From: Bacillota bacterium
GTDB lineage: Bacteria; Bacillota; Clostridia; Lachnospirales; Lachnospiraceae
DNA length: 22,835 nt
NCBI GenBank assembly: GCA_023415055.1
Contig: JAEZLZ010000038.1
Location: forward strand, 1 to 22,835
Reading direction: 5' to 3'
The notes under the pieces were generated by a model, which had not been told where the DNA came from, searched no databases, and worked only from the letters and a program-made list of their open reading frames with translations. Position numbers and translations under genes: made by a program. Of the stretch, positions 13,167-20,531 are shown piece after piece (position 1 is the stretch's first letter; the number at the start of each line of letters is the position of its first letter).

Positions 13167-14240
13167 ATGGAGGCTGTAAGAATTAGAACAGATCAGGCTG
13201 AGTCAGGGATGAAGGTAGCTTCAGATGTATATACCTCGAATAATCAGCTAATTATTCCGAAAAATACGGTACTGGATGAACGAATGATAAGCAGACTTCG
13301 TTTTTATAACATCTATGGACTTCTGATTTTTCGTAACAAGCAGGAGATTGAGTTGGTAGAAGAGGTCTCCTATATTGAGATGCTTCGCAGTACTCCGGAA
13401 TTTAAGAAATTTAACCGTACCTACGTGGAAACGATACGTAATGTTGAGGACAATTTCAATGATGTTCTAAATGGACAAGCAGAATTTGACACGGATAATC
13501 TGTTGGCTGAGACGGACCGAATCTTACACGAAGGACGTAACGGAGCCCATATTCTTGAGATGCTTCATGGGATTCGTAATTATGACGATCTGACCTATGT
13601 TCATAGCTTGAATGTGTCATTGATCTGTAATGTGTTCGGAGGATGGATGAAGTACTCAGCAGAGGATATCCGGATGCTGACGCTGGCTGGTCTGCTGCAT
13701 GATATCGGTAAGATGCTGATACCGAAGGAGATTATCACCAAGGCTGGGAAACTGACTCCGGAGGAATTCAAGATTGTTAAGACACATTCCATCAAAGGCT
13801 ATCAGGTTTTAAAAGATCAGCCCATTGATATCAGATTGAAATATGCCGCGCTGATGCATCATGAGAGATGTGACGGAAGCGGATACCCTAACGGCTTTGT
13901 AGCAGAGCAGATTGATGATTTTGCAAAGATAATCGCGATCGCAGATGTTTATGATGCTATGACCTCAAGCCGACGTTACCGTAATGCGATCTGTCCCTTT
14001 GACGTAGTGGAAGAATTTGAGAAGGATGGGTTCTTAAAATATGATCCCGGTTTCCTCATGACCTTCCTCGAACGAATCGTACAATCCTATTTGCACAATG
14101 TGGTTCGATTAAGCGACGGAAGAGAAGGAGAGGTTATCATGATTAATAAGCTTTCCCTTGCCAGACCGGTAATTCGCTCCGGAGCGTCCTATATTGACCT
14201 ATCGAAGGAGCATAAGCTTTCCATTAAAGAGATTATTTAA
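13167..14240 (+). CDS. HD-GYP domain cyclic-di-GMP phosphodiesterase
   Basis: HD-GYP proteins hydrolyse cyclic di-GMP and so lower this second messenger. The 357-residue protein has an N-terminal segment (about 1-70, VASDVYTSNNQLIIPKNTVL) often seen ahead of clostridial HD-GYP domains. The HD-GYP domain is at about 130-310: HSLNVSL (146-152), HDIGK (178-182), THSIKGYQVL (207-215), HHERCDGSGYP (231-241) and DVYDAMTSSRRYR (260-272). All catalytic and signature residues are present, so the enzyme should be active. No response-regulator receiver or membrane segment is visible, so it is probably cytosolic. The ATG at 13167 has GGAGGG upstream; the longer TTG start at 13131 overlaps the promoter leader. 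It is probably monocistronic. Confidence 0.92.
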   Translation: MEAVRIRTDQAESGMKVASDVYTSNNQLIIPKNTVLDERMISRLRFYNIYGLLIFRNKQEIELVEEVSYIEMLRSTPEFKKFNRTYVETIRNVEDNFNDVLNGQAEFDTDNLLAETDRILHEGRNGAHILEMLHGIRNYDDLTYVHSLNVSLICNVFGGWMKYSAEDIRMLTLAGLLHDIGKMLIPKEIITKAGKLTPEEFKIVKTHSIKGYQVLKDQPIDIRLKYAALMHHERCDGSGYPNGFVAEQIDDFAKIIAIADVYDAMTSSRRYRNAICPFDVVEEFEKDGFLKYDPGFLMTFLERIVQSYLHNVVRLSDGREGEVIMINKLSLARPVIRSGASYIDLSKEHKLSIKEII

Positions 14241-14268
14241 ACGACCTATAATAACGGAATACAGGTGA

Positions 14269-14286
14269 AACGATAAATCGTTTCAA
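14269..14286 (+). terminator. Hairpin just after the HD-GYP gene
   Basis: GAAACGA and TCGTTTC form a 7-bp stem with a 4-nt loop near 14269-14286, followed by AATTCTTAT. The weak T tract suggests it acts together with the larger hairpin downstream. Confidence 0.45.
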
Positions 14287-14300
14287 TTCTTATAAAAAAG

Positions 14301-14370
14301 AGAACCTACTCTAGGAGGAACACGATTTTCAGGCTTTGACTAAAATCGTATTTTTCATAGGGTGGGTTCT
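14301..14370. terminator. Compound bidirectional terminator between convergent genes
   Basis: AGAACCTACTCTA (14301-14313) pairs with TAGGGTGGGTTCT (14358-14370) using two G-U pairs. Inside it, ACGATTTT (14322-14329) pairs with AAAATCGT (14342-14349). An A6 run flanks the left and a T-rich stretch the right. It lies between the HD-GYP gene and the minus-strand hypothetical gene. Confidence 0.65.
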
Positions 14371-14436
14371 TATTATATTCCGAGATTAGAGGAGCATCCG
14401 CCCTGCCTTCCGAAATGGGACTTGCTTTTCACAGCA

Positions 14437-14841
14437 CTAACGCTTGGAGCTTCCCGCATATACCGGAGTAAAATCCTCGCTGTCGGCACAGACAAATCCC
14501 GAATACTTGACAACAAGCTTCTCAAAGTATGGGGTTGCAACAGGAAGATCTTCCTCATAGAGGTTGATAGCATATACTGTTTTAATCTCACGGTTTTTCA
14601 CAAAGGCGGCATCGGATGGAGCTGTAAAGTCAGCATCAATTGCTTCGAAATCCAAGGAGTCTTGATTGCTTAACACAAGCTCTACCACATTCATCTCGGC
14701 CCAAAGCTCAACGGTCAGCTCACGGTTGTCCCGGAATAAGTCGGCAATATCCTTCGCCTCTATCCTCTGCGGTGTCATATAAAATAGATCGATGCTTTTT
14801 TTCTCAATTTTCACGGAAAAACTTTTTTTCTTATCTGCCAT
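14437..14841 (-). CDS. Hypothetical protein, 134 residues
   Basis: I do not recognise the family. The product is acidic, soluble, and has no signal peptide or membrane segment. It starts MADKKKSFSVKIEKKSID; the middle is acidic with a probable beta-rich pattern (ELTVELWAEMNVVELVLS), and the end is KLVVKYSGFVCADSEDFTPVYAG. The ATG at 14839-14841 (minus) has AAAGGA upstream and lies about 85 nt after a good promoter, so the longer reading from 15033 is not supported; its extra N-terminus runs through the promoter and a leader hairpin. It diverges from the KdpD-like kinase, with a palindrome between the two promoters, so shared regulation is possible. Confidence 0.65.
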   Translation of the reverse strand: MADKKKSFSVKIEKKSIDLFYMTPQRIEAKDIADLFRDNRELTVELWAEMNVVELVLSNQDSLDFEAIDADFTAPSDAAFVKNREIKTVYAINLYEEDLPVATPYFEKLVVKYSGFVCADSEDFTPVYAGSSKR

Positions 14842-14891
14842 AATCGTATTCCTTTCATCTGGCTTTAACTTCATGATCTTCCACTCCGCTC

Positions 14892-14920
14892 GCGTGTCCA
14901 CAAACAAGTTTGCGGCACGT
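14892..14920 (-). other. Leader hairpin of the hypothetical gene
   Basis: On the minus strand CGTG-C-CGCAAAC pairs with GTTTGTG-GA-CACG, giving about 11 bp around a very short loop. It lies in the roughly 85-nt leader before the 134-residue gene. A stability or regulatory role is possible. Confidence 0.35.
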
Positions 14921-14932
14921 TCACTACGTTCA

Positions 14933-14961
14933 ATTATAATACATTGTGGTTGAAATGGCAA
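14933..14961 (-). promoter_or_regulatory. Promoter of the 134-residue hypothetical gene
   Basis: On the minus strand TTGCCA (14961-14956) and TATAAT (14938-14933) are spaced by exactly 17 bp, with transcription predicted to start near 14926. Confidence 0.65.
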
Positions 14962-14977
14962 TAACGCTACTTCCCCT

Positions 14978-15006
14978 ATGACAGTCCTGACTGTTCTGAT
15001 TGTCAT
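14978..15006. promoter_or_regulatory. Palindromic operator candidate between divergent promoters
   Basis: ACAGTC-CT-GACTGT (14981-14994) is a perfect dyad. A second pair ATGACA (14978-14983)/TGTCAT (15001-15006) overlaps it. It sits about 17 bp upstream of the minus -35 box and about 30 bp upstream of the kinase -35 box, a good position for a regulator such as the adjacent KdpE-like protein. Confidence 0.45.
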
Positions 15007-15026
15007 GAGCTCGGGTTGCGGTGAGG

Positions 15027-15055
15027 TTGACAAGGGATTCTGTAATCGTTACAAT
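15027..15055 (+). promoter_or_regulatory. Promoter of the KdpD/KdpE-like pair
   Basis: TTGACA (15027-15032) and TACAAT (15050-15055) are exactly 17 bp apart. The start near 15062 makes the ATG at 15098 or 15101, not the one at 15074, the likely first codon. Confidence 0.78.
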
Positions 15056-15097
15056 AAAGGTATATGAATAGGGATGAAGGAATCCCGGGAGGATAGG

Positions 15098-16567
15098 ATG
15101 ATGAAGACCATGTTCCCAAAGGGGATGAAAAAAGAAAAAGTGATGAAAGCACACGCCATGTATGTGACATGGCTCATCCTTGTCTTAATAATTACGACGG
15201 TTTTGTCTGTATTGCTTAATCGTATGGGAATTAATAAAGAAAATGCATTAATGATCTTTCTGATCGGAGTACTGGCGATTACAGTTTTGACCAAAGGCTA
15301 TTTCTATGGTTTTATAGCTTCTATTGCCAGCATCTTCATCTTTAACTATTTCTTCACAGAACCATTACATTCACTTGCAATCAGTAAATCGCAGGATTAC
15401 ATTATGATTGCCTTTTTTTTGCTTGCATCCTTGATCTGTGGAACCATGTCTTCAAAGTTTCAGCTTCAAACAGAGTTGGCGAAGAAGAACGAGAAGACAA
15501 CCGAGCTCTTGTATGAGATCTCAAAAAGCTTTCTGAATCTGACCGGGACCGTAGGGATTGTAGAGAACGGAATGCGCTATATTCAAAAACACACAGGTTT
15601 TGAATGCAGTGTTACTCTGGAGCATGAAAAATTCAGCCAGGCAGAGACAAGTTTTCAAACGGCGAGTTATCCATCTGAAATTGATGAGCAAGAACTTTAT
15701 ATATTACCGATCAAGGATCTCTCCAATCGGATCGGAACGATATCTATCGCGATGGGTGGTCGTCCGCTATCTTATGAGGAGGATATTCTGATTCGAACCG
15801 TGGTATATCAGATGGCACTTGTACTGGATCGAGAATTTATCTATCACGAGCGAGAACGAATTAAATTGGCTATGGAAAGCGAGCACTTAAAAAGTACTCT
15901 GCTGCGTAGTATTTCACATGATATTAGAACGCCTCTGACGGGGATCATGGGTGCCAGTAGTCTGATCTTGGATGGCTATGATGATCTTGACGAGGGAAGT
16001 GTTAAACGGCTGGCATCGGATATTAATGAAGAAGCAGCAAGACTAATCACCTCGGTTCAAAACATCCTGGATATGACCCGCATTAGCGAGGGACATCTGA
16101 CGGTTAAGAAAGAATTTGAAGCAGTAGATGATTTGATTAATCAAGCGGTTGCACATGTCTCCAGGTTCGTAGCTCAGGATCGGCTGAAGATAGAGATCCC
16201 GGAGGATATTATTCTTGTGGAGACTGACGGAAGGCTTATGGTTCAGGTGATTGTTAACCTTCTTGATAATGCCTATAAGCATTCCGGTAATGATTCTAAG
16301 ATTATATTAAGAGTCTGTCGGGGAATTCATAAGGTAATCTTTGAGGTTGAGGACAACGGACCAGGGATTGATGAAAAGATTCAAAGCACACTGTTTGACG
16401 GCTTTGTCACCGTGCCTCGTAATGTATCGGACAGCAGTAGAGGGGTAGGCCTGGGATTGGCAATCTGTAAAGCGATAGTCGAAGCCCACGGGGGCAAGAT
16501 ATCAGCTTATAACAAGCCCGAGGGCGGAGCGGTATTTCATATAGAATTACCCGATGAGGAGGAATAA
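15098..16567 (+). CDS. KdpD-like sensor histidine kinase lacking the N-terminal KdpD domain
   Basis: The protein (489 residues from this start) corresponds to the C-terminal part of KdpD. It has a four-helix DUF4118-type membrane region (about 22-118), with short loops and the typical FNYFFTEP, then a GAF-like region (about 135-245). A HisKA domain follows with SISHDIRTPLTG (phospho-accepting His274), then HATPase motifs N (LLDNAYKHS, Asn391), G1 (DNGPGID) and G2 (GVGLGLAICK). The universal-stress/Walker sensor half of full-length KdpD is absent. GGGAGGA at 15087-15093 supports the ATG at 15101 (8-nt spacing) or 15098; ATG 15074 has no ribosome site and lies about 12 nt from the predicted transcript start. 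It is 3 bp from its response regulator. Potassium or turgor sensing is inferred from the family. Confidence 0.88.
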   Translation: MMKTMFPKGMKKEKVMKAHAMYVTWLILVLIITTVLSVLLNRMGINKENALMIFLIGVLAITVLTKGYFYGFIASIASIFIFNYFFTEPLHSLAISKSQDYIMIAFFLLASLICGTMSSKFQLQTELAKKNEKTTELLYEISKSFLNLTGTVGIVENGMRYIQKHTGFECSVTLEHEKFSQAETSFQTASYPSEIDEQELYILPIKDLSNRIGTISIAMGGRPLSYEEDILIRTVVYQMALVLDREFIYHERERIKLAMESEHLKSTLLRSISHDIRTPLTGIMGASSLILDGYDDLDEGSVKRLASDINEEAARLITSVQNILDMTRISEGHLTVKKEFEAVDDLINQAVAHVSRFVAQDRLKIEIPEDIILVETDGRLMVQVIVNLLDNAYKHSGNDSKIILRVCRGIHKVIFEVEDNGPGIDEKIQSTLFDGFVTVPRNVSDSSRGVGLGLAICKAIVEAHGGKISAYNKPEGGAVFHIELPDEEE

Positions 16568-16570
16568 AAG

Positions 16571-17263
16571 ATGAACCAACAGATCCATATTCTTTTAATA
16601 GAGGATGATAGAAAGATAGCGAACTTTATGTCAATGGCATTAAAAGCAAAGGGGTATAAACTATCTGTTGCAAACACGGGTAATAGCGGCATTCTGTGCT
16701 TTTGTACAGAGAATCCGGATATAGTGTTACTGGACCTGGGCTTACCGGATAAGGATGGAATTGAAATTATTCGAGAGATACGTGAGGTTTCAAAGATCCC
16801 GATTCTCATCGTATCTGCGAGGGAACAGGAGAAGGATAAGATAACTGCATTGGATACCGGAGCAAATGATTATGTAACTAAGCCCTTTGCCATGGGGGAG
16901 CTAATGGCGCGTATCCGGGTGATGGAGCGCTTTATTGAACGAGAGAGTATCACGACTCCGCTGAACATTTATCATTTTGACTACCTGAGTGTTGACTGTG
17001 AACGTCGCCGTATATTTATTGATGATACCGAGGTTCATCTTACGCCAATCGAATATAAGCTTTTATTACTTCTGATTGCAAATCGAGGAAAGGTAGTAAC
17101 CCATAGTCAGATATCCAAAGAGGTATGGGGCTATGGGGAGACAGGTGATTCAAAGAGCATTCGTGTATTCATGGCAGGTCTTCGAAGAAAGATAGAAAAG
17201 GACCCTTCCCATCCACAATTTATTATGACGGAAATTGGAGTAGGCTATCGTTTTACAGATTAA
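16571..17263 (+). CDS. KdpE-like OmpR-family response regulator
   Basis: The 230-residue protein has a receiver domain (about 5-118) with acidic pocket E11-D12-D13, phospho-acceptor Asp55 in LLDLGLPD, Ser82 and Lys104 (TKPF). A winged-helix DNA-binding domain follows (about 133-230), with the usual LTPIEYKLLLLL, SQISKEVWG and RVFMAGLRRKIEKD landmarks. The ATG has GAGGAGGAA at 16556-16564 inside the end of the kinase gene, and only 3 bp separate them, so they are translated as a pair. The closest family match by motif is KdpE. No kdpFABC genes lie in the window, so the regulon must include other targets. The flanking palindrome at 14978-15006 and the neighbouring TrkA-like gene are the obvious local candidates. 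Confidence 0.9.
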   Translation: MNQQIHILLIEDDRKIANFMSMALKAKGYKLSVANTGNSGILCFCTENPDIVLLDLGLPDKDGIEIIREIREVSKIPILIVSAREQEKDKITALDTGANDYVTKPFAMGELMARIRVMERFIERESITTPLNIYHFDYLSVDCERRRIFIDDTEVHLTPIEYKLLLLLIANRGKVVTHSQISKEVWGYGETGDSKSIRVFMAGLRRKIEKDPSHPQFIMTEIGVGYRFTD

Positions 17264-17281
17264 CCGTTCAAGGGCAGACCT

Positions 17282-17746
17282 TTATATGCTCAATGCCGGA
17301 TACAGGATATGAAACAGTGTATTAGCATCAGCTTCATTCGCCGTGACATAGGGTATATTATTCTGCTCAAATATACGTCTATCCGGACTTGAGTTACACA
17401 CCGCTATGGTCATACAGCTCTCGCTGAGCTGATTTAAGATGATGCTGACTAACATATTGCTCAGGTCATTGTTGCTTACAGCAAAGAGCTGATGATATTG
17501 TTTAGTCTTATCCAGACTGCTTTCATCTTTAATCTGAAGGTAGTCTATCTGGTGCTTTTTAAGAAGCTGCAGCAGACTTTCAGCAAGAGGAGAATCTCCC
17601 AGAACCAAGGCGTATTGCTTACCGGCAGCATAAGAAGAAGGCGACCCGGACGGTGCTATCCGCTGACCGGTCAATCGATCGAGTCTTTGTAAGAGTAAGT
17701 AAATTATACCGGCAACAATAAGCATGCAGACAATAAGCCATTCCAT
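17282..17746 (-). CDS. Small membrane-anchored protein with a TrkA-N-like (RCK) domain
   Basis: The 154-residue protein has one N-terminal hydrophobic segment (about 2-20), a short polar linker (about 25-40) and a Rossmann-like domain. YALVLGDSPLAESLLQLLKKHQIDYLQIKDE resembles the first beta-alpha-beta unit of TrkA-N/RCK domains, though the glycine motif (GDSPLAES) is degenerate. The continuation HQLFAVSNNDLSNMLVSIIL corresponds to the TrkA segment that follows NAD-fold strand 4. NAD or ATP binding is uncertain. Its stop codon is 18 bp from that of the KdpE-like gene on the other strand. RCK domains gate or regulate potassium transporters, so this context suggests a potassium-related accessory protein, but no transporter is present. 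The start is marked by GGGGTG, and ATG 17744-17746 is the one that includes the membrane segment. Confidence 0.65.
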   Translation of the reverse strand: MEWLIVCMLIVAGIIYLLLQRLDRLTGQRIAPSGSPSSYAAGKQYALVLGDSPLAESLLQLLKKHQIDYLQIKDESSLDKTKQYHQLFAVSNNDLSNMLVSIILNQLSESCMTIAVCNSSPDRRIFEQNNIPYVTANEADANTLFHILYPALSI

Positions 17747-17789
17747 AATTACACCCCATTTTAAATATCCTAATTTTGTAGGTCAACCC

Positions 17790-17846
17790 TATGAAATGGT
17801 TGATGAAACCATTTCATAACGGTGTGAAAAAAGTTTTATTTTCACA
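17790..17846. other. Tandem hairpins between the AraC and TrkA-like genes
   Basis: TATGAAATGGTT (17790-17801) pairs with AACCATTTCATA (17807-17818), 12 bp with a 5-nt loop. Next to it TGTGAAAA (17823-17830) pairs with TTTTCACA (17839-17846). The second could end the AraC transcript; the first lies in the predicted leader of the TrkA-like gene. Neither has a strong T run. Confidence 0.45.
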
Positions 17847-17853
17847 TTACTAC

Positions 17854-17883
17854 ATTATAGGAAAATGTATAAAAGTGATGCAA
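17854..17883 (-). promoter_or_regulatory. Probable promoter of the TrkA-like gene
   Basis: On the minus strand TTGCAT (17883-17878) and TATAAT (17859-17854) are 18 bp apart. The leader would be about 100 nt and contain the 12-bp hairpin. A second candidate, TTGACC-17-TAAAAT (17786-17758), would start so close to the ATG that the ribosome site would be lost, so it is less likely. Confidence 0.5.
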
Positions 17884-17943
17884 TTATTCTTTAGTCTACG
17901 TTAAATTTTCATAAGTGAGCTATATAATATCCTTAATACTATC

Positions 17944-18825
17944 TTAATACCGGTCAAGGTGATTGTCTGATTTCATGGCTTCGTGAAATTGCTTTGGAGT
18001 CATACCGTATTCATTCTTAAAGGCTCGGAAAAAATTAGAATAGTCACCGAATCCGCACTGTTCATATACGTGAGTAATCGGTATATCCTTCAGGATCAGT
18101 TCCTTTGCTGCGATTAGCTTCTTCTGAAGAATATAGCGGTGTAGAGTGGTTCCGGTGTGCCGCTTAAATTCTCGAGAAAGATGAAATTTACTTAGATAAG
18201 TGAACTGGGATAGCTCATCGATCGTAATATCTTCCTCAAGATGGGAGTTGATATACTCCAGAATTTGATCAATCAGATTACTCTTCTTAACATCCACATC
18301 CAGTCTGACATTCTCGTTAAAGGACAGATTATTCACATACACAAAAAGCTCCGTGATATAAGCCTTATACAGAAGCTCACGTCCGATTCCCTGATAACGT
18401 TCCATTAAGATCAAGCGATTCAAAAGTAATCTTATATTTTGCTGCCATTCGAAGTCTGCACGAAGGACATTCTTTCGTTTCGGGCTTTCGAAGCATTGGG
18501 TAAGATCCGTCATTTCGCTGGAGAGCTGCTGCAGAAATATAGGATTTAGCCAAAGTACGATTCGCTCATAAGCAGAATCCTTGGAATTAATATAAGCCTG
18601 ATGCAATTCTCTGGAGTTGACTAACACGATATCACCCGGCTTCAGCGGGTAAGATTTACCTTCGATCAGATAGGTAACATCCCCGGACAGAAAAAGATAG
18701 CATTCATAAAAATCATGGTGATGCAGGCTCACGCCGGATAGATCGGTGCTGGAATAATGATAGATTTCATAATCTCTGGAGAGCATATATTGACGGGTTT
18801 GATATTCGTGGGTTGTCTGCTTCAT
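17944..18825 (-). CDS. AraC-family transcriptional regulator with cupin sensor domain
   Basis: The 293-residue protein has an N-terminal cupin-type ligand domain (about 20-90; HHHDFYECYLFLSGDVTYLI and PGDIVLVNSRELHQ) and a C-terminal AraC double helix-turn-helix (about 188-285). The latter shows ITIDELSQFTYLSKFHLSREFKRHTG and a second helix with ITHVYEQCGFGDYSNFFRAFKNEYGMTPKQF. Such regulators usually bind a sugar or related ligand and switch on adjacent catabolic genes. The gene diverges from uxaC with a 205-bp intergenic region, which makes it the likely regulator of the hexuronate pathway; that link is inferred from position. TAAGGAG precedes the ATG. Confidence 0.9.
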   Translation of the reverse strand: MKQTTHEYQTRQYMLSRDYEIYHYSSTDLSGVSLHHHDFYECYLFLSGDVTYLIEGKSYPLKPGDIVLVNSRELHQAYINSKDSAYERIVLWLNPIFLQQLSSEMTDLTQCFESPKRKNVLRADFEWQQNIRLLLNRLILMERYQGIGRELLYKAYITELFVYVNNLSFNENVRLDVDVKKSNLIDQILEYINSHLEEDITIDELSQFTYLSKFHLSREFKRHTGTTLHRYILQKKLIAAKELILKDIPITHVYEQCGFGDYSNFFRAFKNEYGMTPKQFHEAMKSDNHLDRY

Positions 18826-18873
18826 AATAGCTCCTTATGACATCGGATACACTGTAATTTTTATACTGCTTTT

Positions 18874-18902
18874 ATCATATTCCATATAAGCAACTTTTGC
18901 AA
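18874..18902 (-). promoter_or_regulatory. Promoter of the AraC-family regulator
   Basis: On the minus strand TTGCAA (18902-18897) and TATGAT (18879-18874) are spaced by 17 bp. GCAA words recur at 18890, 18899 and 18911 and could be regulator contact sites. Confidence 0.5.
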
Positions 18903-18942
18903 GTTCGTAAGCAAGAATAACATATTATCACAACCGGTACCT

Positions 18943-18951
18943 TGTTATAAT
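18943..18951 (+). promoter_or_regulatory. Extended -10 promoter of the uronate genes
   Basis: TG-T-TATAAT (18943-18951) is a consensus extended -10. No good -35 box lies 17 bp upstream, which suits a promoter needing an activator such as the divergent AraC-family protein. No clear CcpA cre site was seen. Confidence 0.5.
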
Positions 18952-19030
18952 TATGATAAAATACGGTTTCGGGCTACAGAATAAAGATATCAATGCATAA
19001 TTAGAGGTATGATCTAACAATAACAGGCTT

Positions 19031-20449
19031 ATGAGAAAGGGTATGGTAATTCGTATGTTCGATGATAATTTTATGGTAAAAGGTAAAACGGCAGAGCAAT
19101 TATATCATGGGATTGCAAAAAGTGCTCCGATTTATGATTTTCATTGCCACCTTTCCCCAAAAGAAATCTACGAGGATAAGGTGTTCGGCAATATCTCGCA
19201 AATATTTCTGGGCGGGGATCATTATAAGTGGAGAGCTATGCGCTATGCCGGCGTGGAGGAGAGATACATTACCGGAGACGGAGATGATTTGGAAAAGTTC
19301 CGACTTTGGGCAAAGACACTTCAGCGATTGGCAGGGAGTCCCTTGTATCACTGGACGAATCTGGAGCTCCGACAATTCTTCGGGATAACAGAGCCTCTAA
19401 AAGAAAGCAATGCAAAGCAAATCTATGATCTATGTAATCAAAAGATAAAGGAGGAGTCCATATCGCCGGTGCATTGTATCCGAAAAGCAGGAGTTAGGCT
19501 GATCTGCACCACGGATGATCCTGTGGATGACTTGCAATATCATAAGCTGATCACAGAGAAAAAATATGAATTCAAGGTATTACCCACCTTCCGACCGGAT
19601 AAGGCATTAAGTATTCAGAAGGATGGCTTCAATGATTATATAGAGATGCTATCTAAAGTATCCGGTACTTCCATTAACAGCTATGAGGAACTGATTACCG
19701 TACTCAGAGACAGAATTGCTTACTTTGACAGCCATGGCTGCAGGAGCTCGGACCATTCGCTGGAAAGCCTGGGGTATGCGCCTGCCAGTGACGTTGAGGT
19801 CGGGATCATCTTCGATAAGAGACGAAGCGGTTATGGGGTGACGCCGTCCGATGCAGAGAAATTCAAGAATTACACTCTGCAGCTCCTGGCAAAGGAATAT
19901 CATGATCGAGGATGGGTGATGCAGCTTCATCTTGGTGCCATGAGAAATAATAACGATGTAATGTTTGAGAAGATTGGTCCGGATACAGGTTTTGATGTTA
20001 TGAATGATTTTGAAGTAGCTCCTCATCTATCCAAACTTATGAATGAGATGAATAAAGAAAATGCATTGCCGAAAACTATCCTCTATACTTTGAATCCGAA
20101 GGATAATCTTGTTCTCTCAGCACTACCGCACTGCTACTGTGAGGATAACATCCCGGGTAAGGTACAGTTTGGTGCTGCCTGGTGGTTCTTAGATCACAAG
20201 GAGGGTATGCTGGAGCATCTCAAGACCATTGCTAGTCAGGGTATGCTTGCCGATTTTGTCGGTATGCTGACAGACTCACGCAGCTTCTTATCCTATGCCA
20301 GACACGATTACTTTCGAAGGATTTTGTGCAGTTATGTCGGCAGCCTGGTGGATGAAGGTGAATTTGAGAAAGATGATACGGTTCTTACCGAGATCATCGA
20401 AGGTATCTGTTATAAGAATATCGTGAAATATTTAAATATAGCAGAATAG
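19031..20449 (+). CDS. uxaC: Glucuronate isomerase (uronate isomerase)
   Basis: The enzyme converts D-glucuronate to D-fructuronate (and galacturonate to tagaturonate), the first step of intracellular hexuronate breakdown. The 472-residue reading contains the family landmarks: metal-binding HCH in YDFHCHLSPKEI (H38, H40), GDHYKWRAMR, PLYHWTNLELRQFFGI, the TTDDPVDDLQYH segment, VLPTFRPDKA, GWVMQLHLGAMRNNN, and the C-terminal GMLTDSRSFLSYARHDYFRRILC. The length is normal. The exact start is unsure: ATGs at 19031, 19043 and 19055 are all in frame, none with ideal ribosome-site spacing. The one at 19043 matches the family N-terminus best, so the first few residues may be over-called. It diverges from the AraC gene and leads the pathway, with uxuA 82 bp downstream. 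Confidence 0.95.
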   Translation: MRKGMVIRMFDDNFMVKGKTAEQLYHGIAKSAPIYDFHCHLSPKEIYEDKVFGNISQIFLGGDHYKWRAMRYAGVEERYITGDGDDLEKFRLWAKTLQRLAGSPLYHWTNLELRQFFGITEPLKESNAKQIYDLCNQKIKEESISPVHCIRKAGVRLICTTDDPVDDLQYHKLITEKKYEFKVLPTFRPDKALSIQKDGFNDYIEMLSKVSGTSINSYEELITVLRDRIAYFDSHGCRSSDHSLESLGYAPASDVEVGIIFDKRRSGYGVTPSDAEKFKNYTLQLLAKEYHDRGWVMQLHLGAMRNNNDVMFEKIGPDTGFDVMNDFEVAPHLSKLMNEMNKENALPKTILYTLNPKDNLVLSALPHCYCEDNIPGKVQFGAAWWFLDHKEGMLEHLKTIASQGMLADFVGMLTDSRSFLSYARHDYFRRILCSYVGSLVDEGEFEKDDTVLTEIIEGICYKNIVKYLNIAE

Positions 20450-20531
20450 AAAAAAATATACGCTATCGCTATGCGAGGCGAAAAGTGAATACAACTAGGA
20501 CAAAATATTATTATGTAGGAGGAGGTATTTT

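Noticed and set aside
14362..14673. 103-codon plus-strand frame opposite the 134-residue gene
   Set aside because: It lacks a ribosome site and overlaps both the terminator and the better supported minus-strand gene with its own promoter.
14842..15033. N-terminal extension of the minus-strand hypothetical gene
   Set aside because: The extra 64 codons run through the predicted promoter and leader hairpin; the internal ATG at 14839-14841 has a good ribosome site.
15074..17263. Complete kdp potassium-pump operon
   Set aside because: Only the kinase C-terminal type and regulator are present; no kdpF, A, B or C genes were found in the window.
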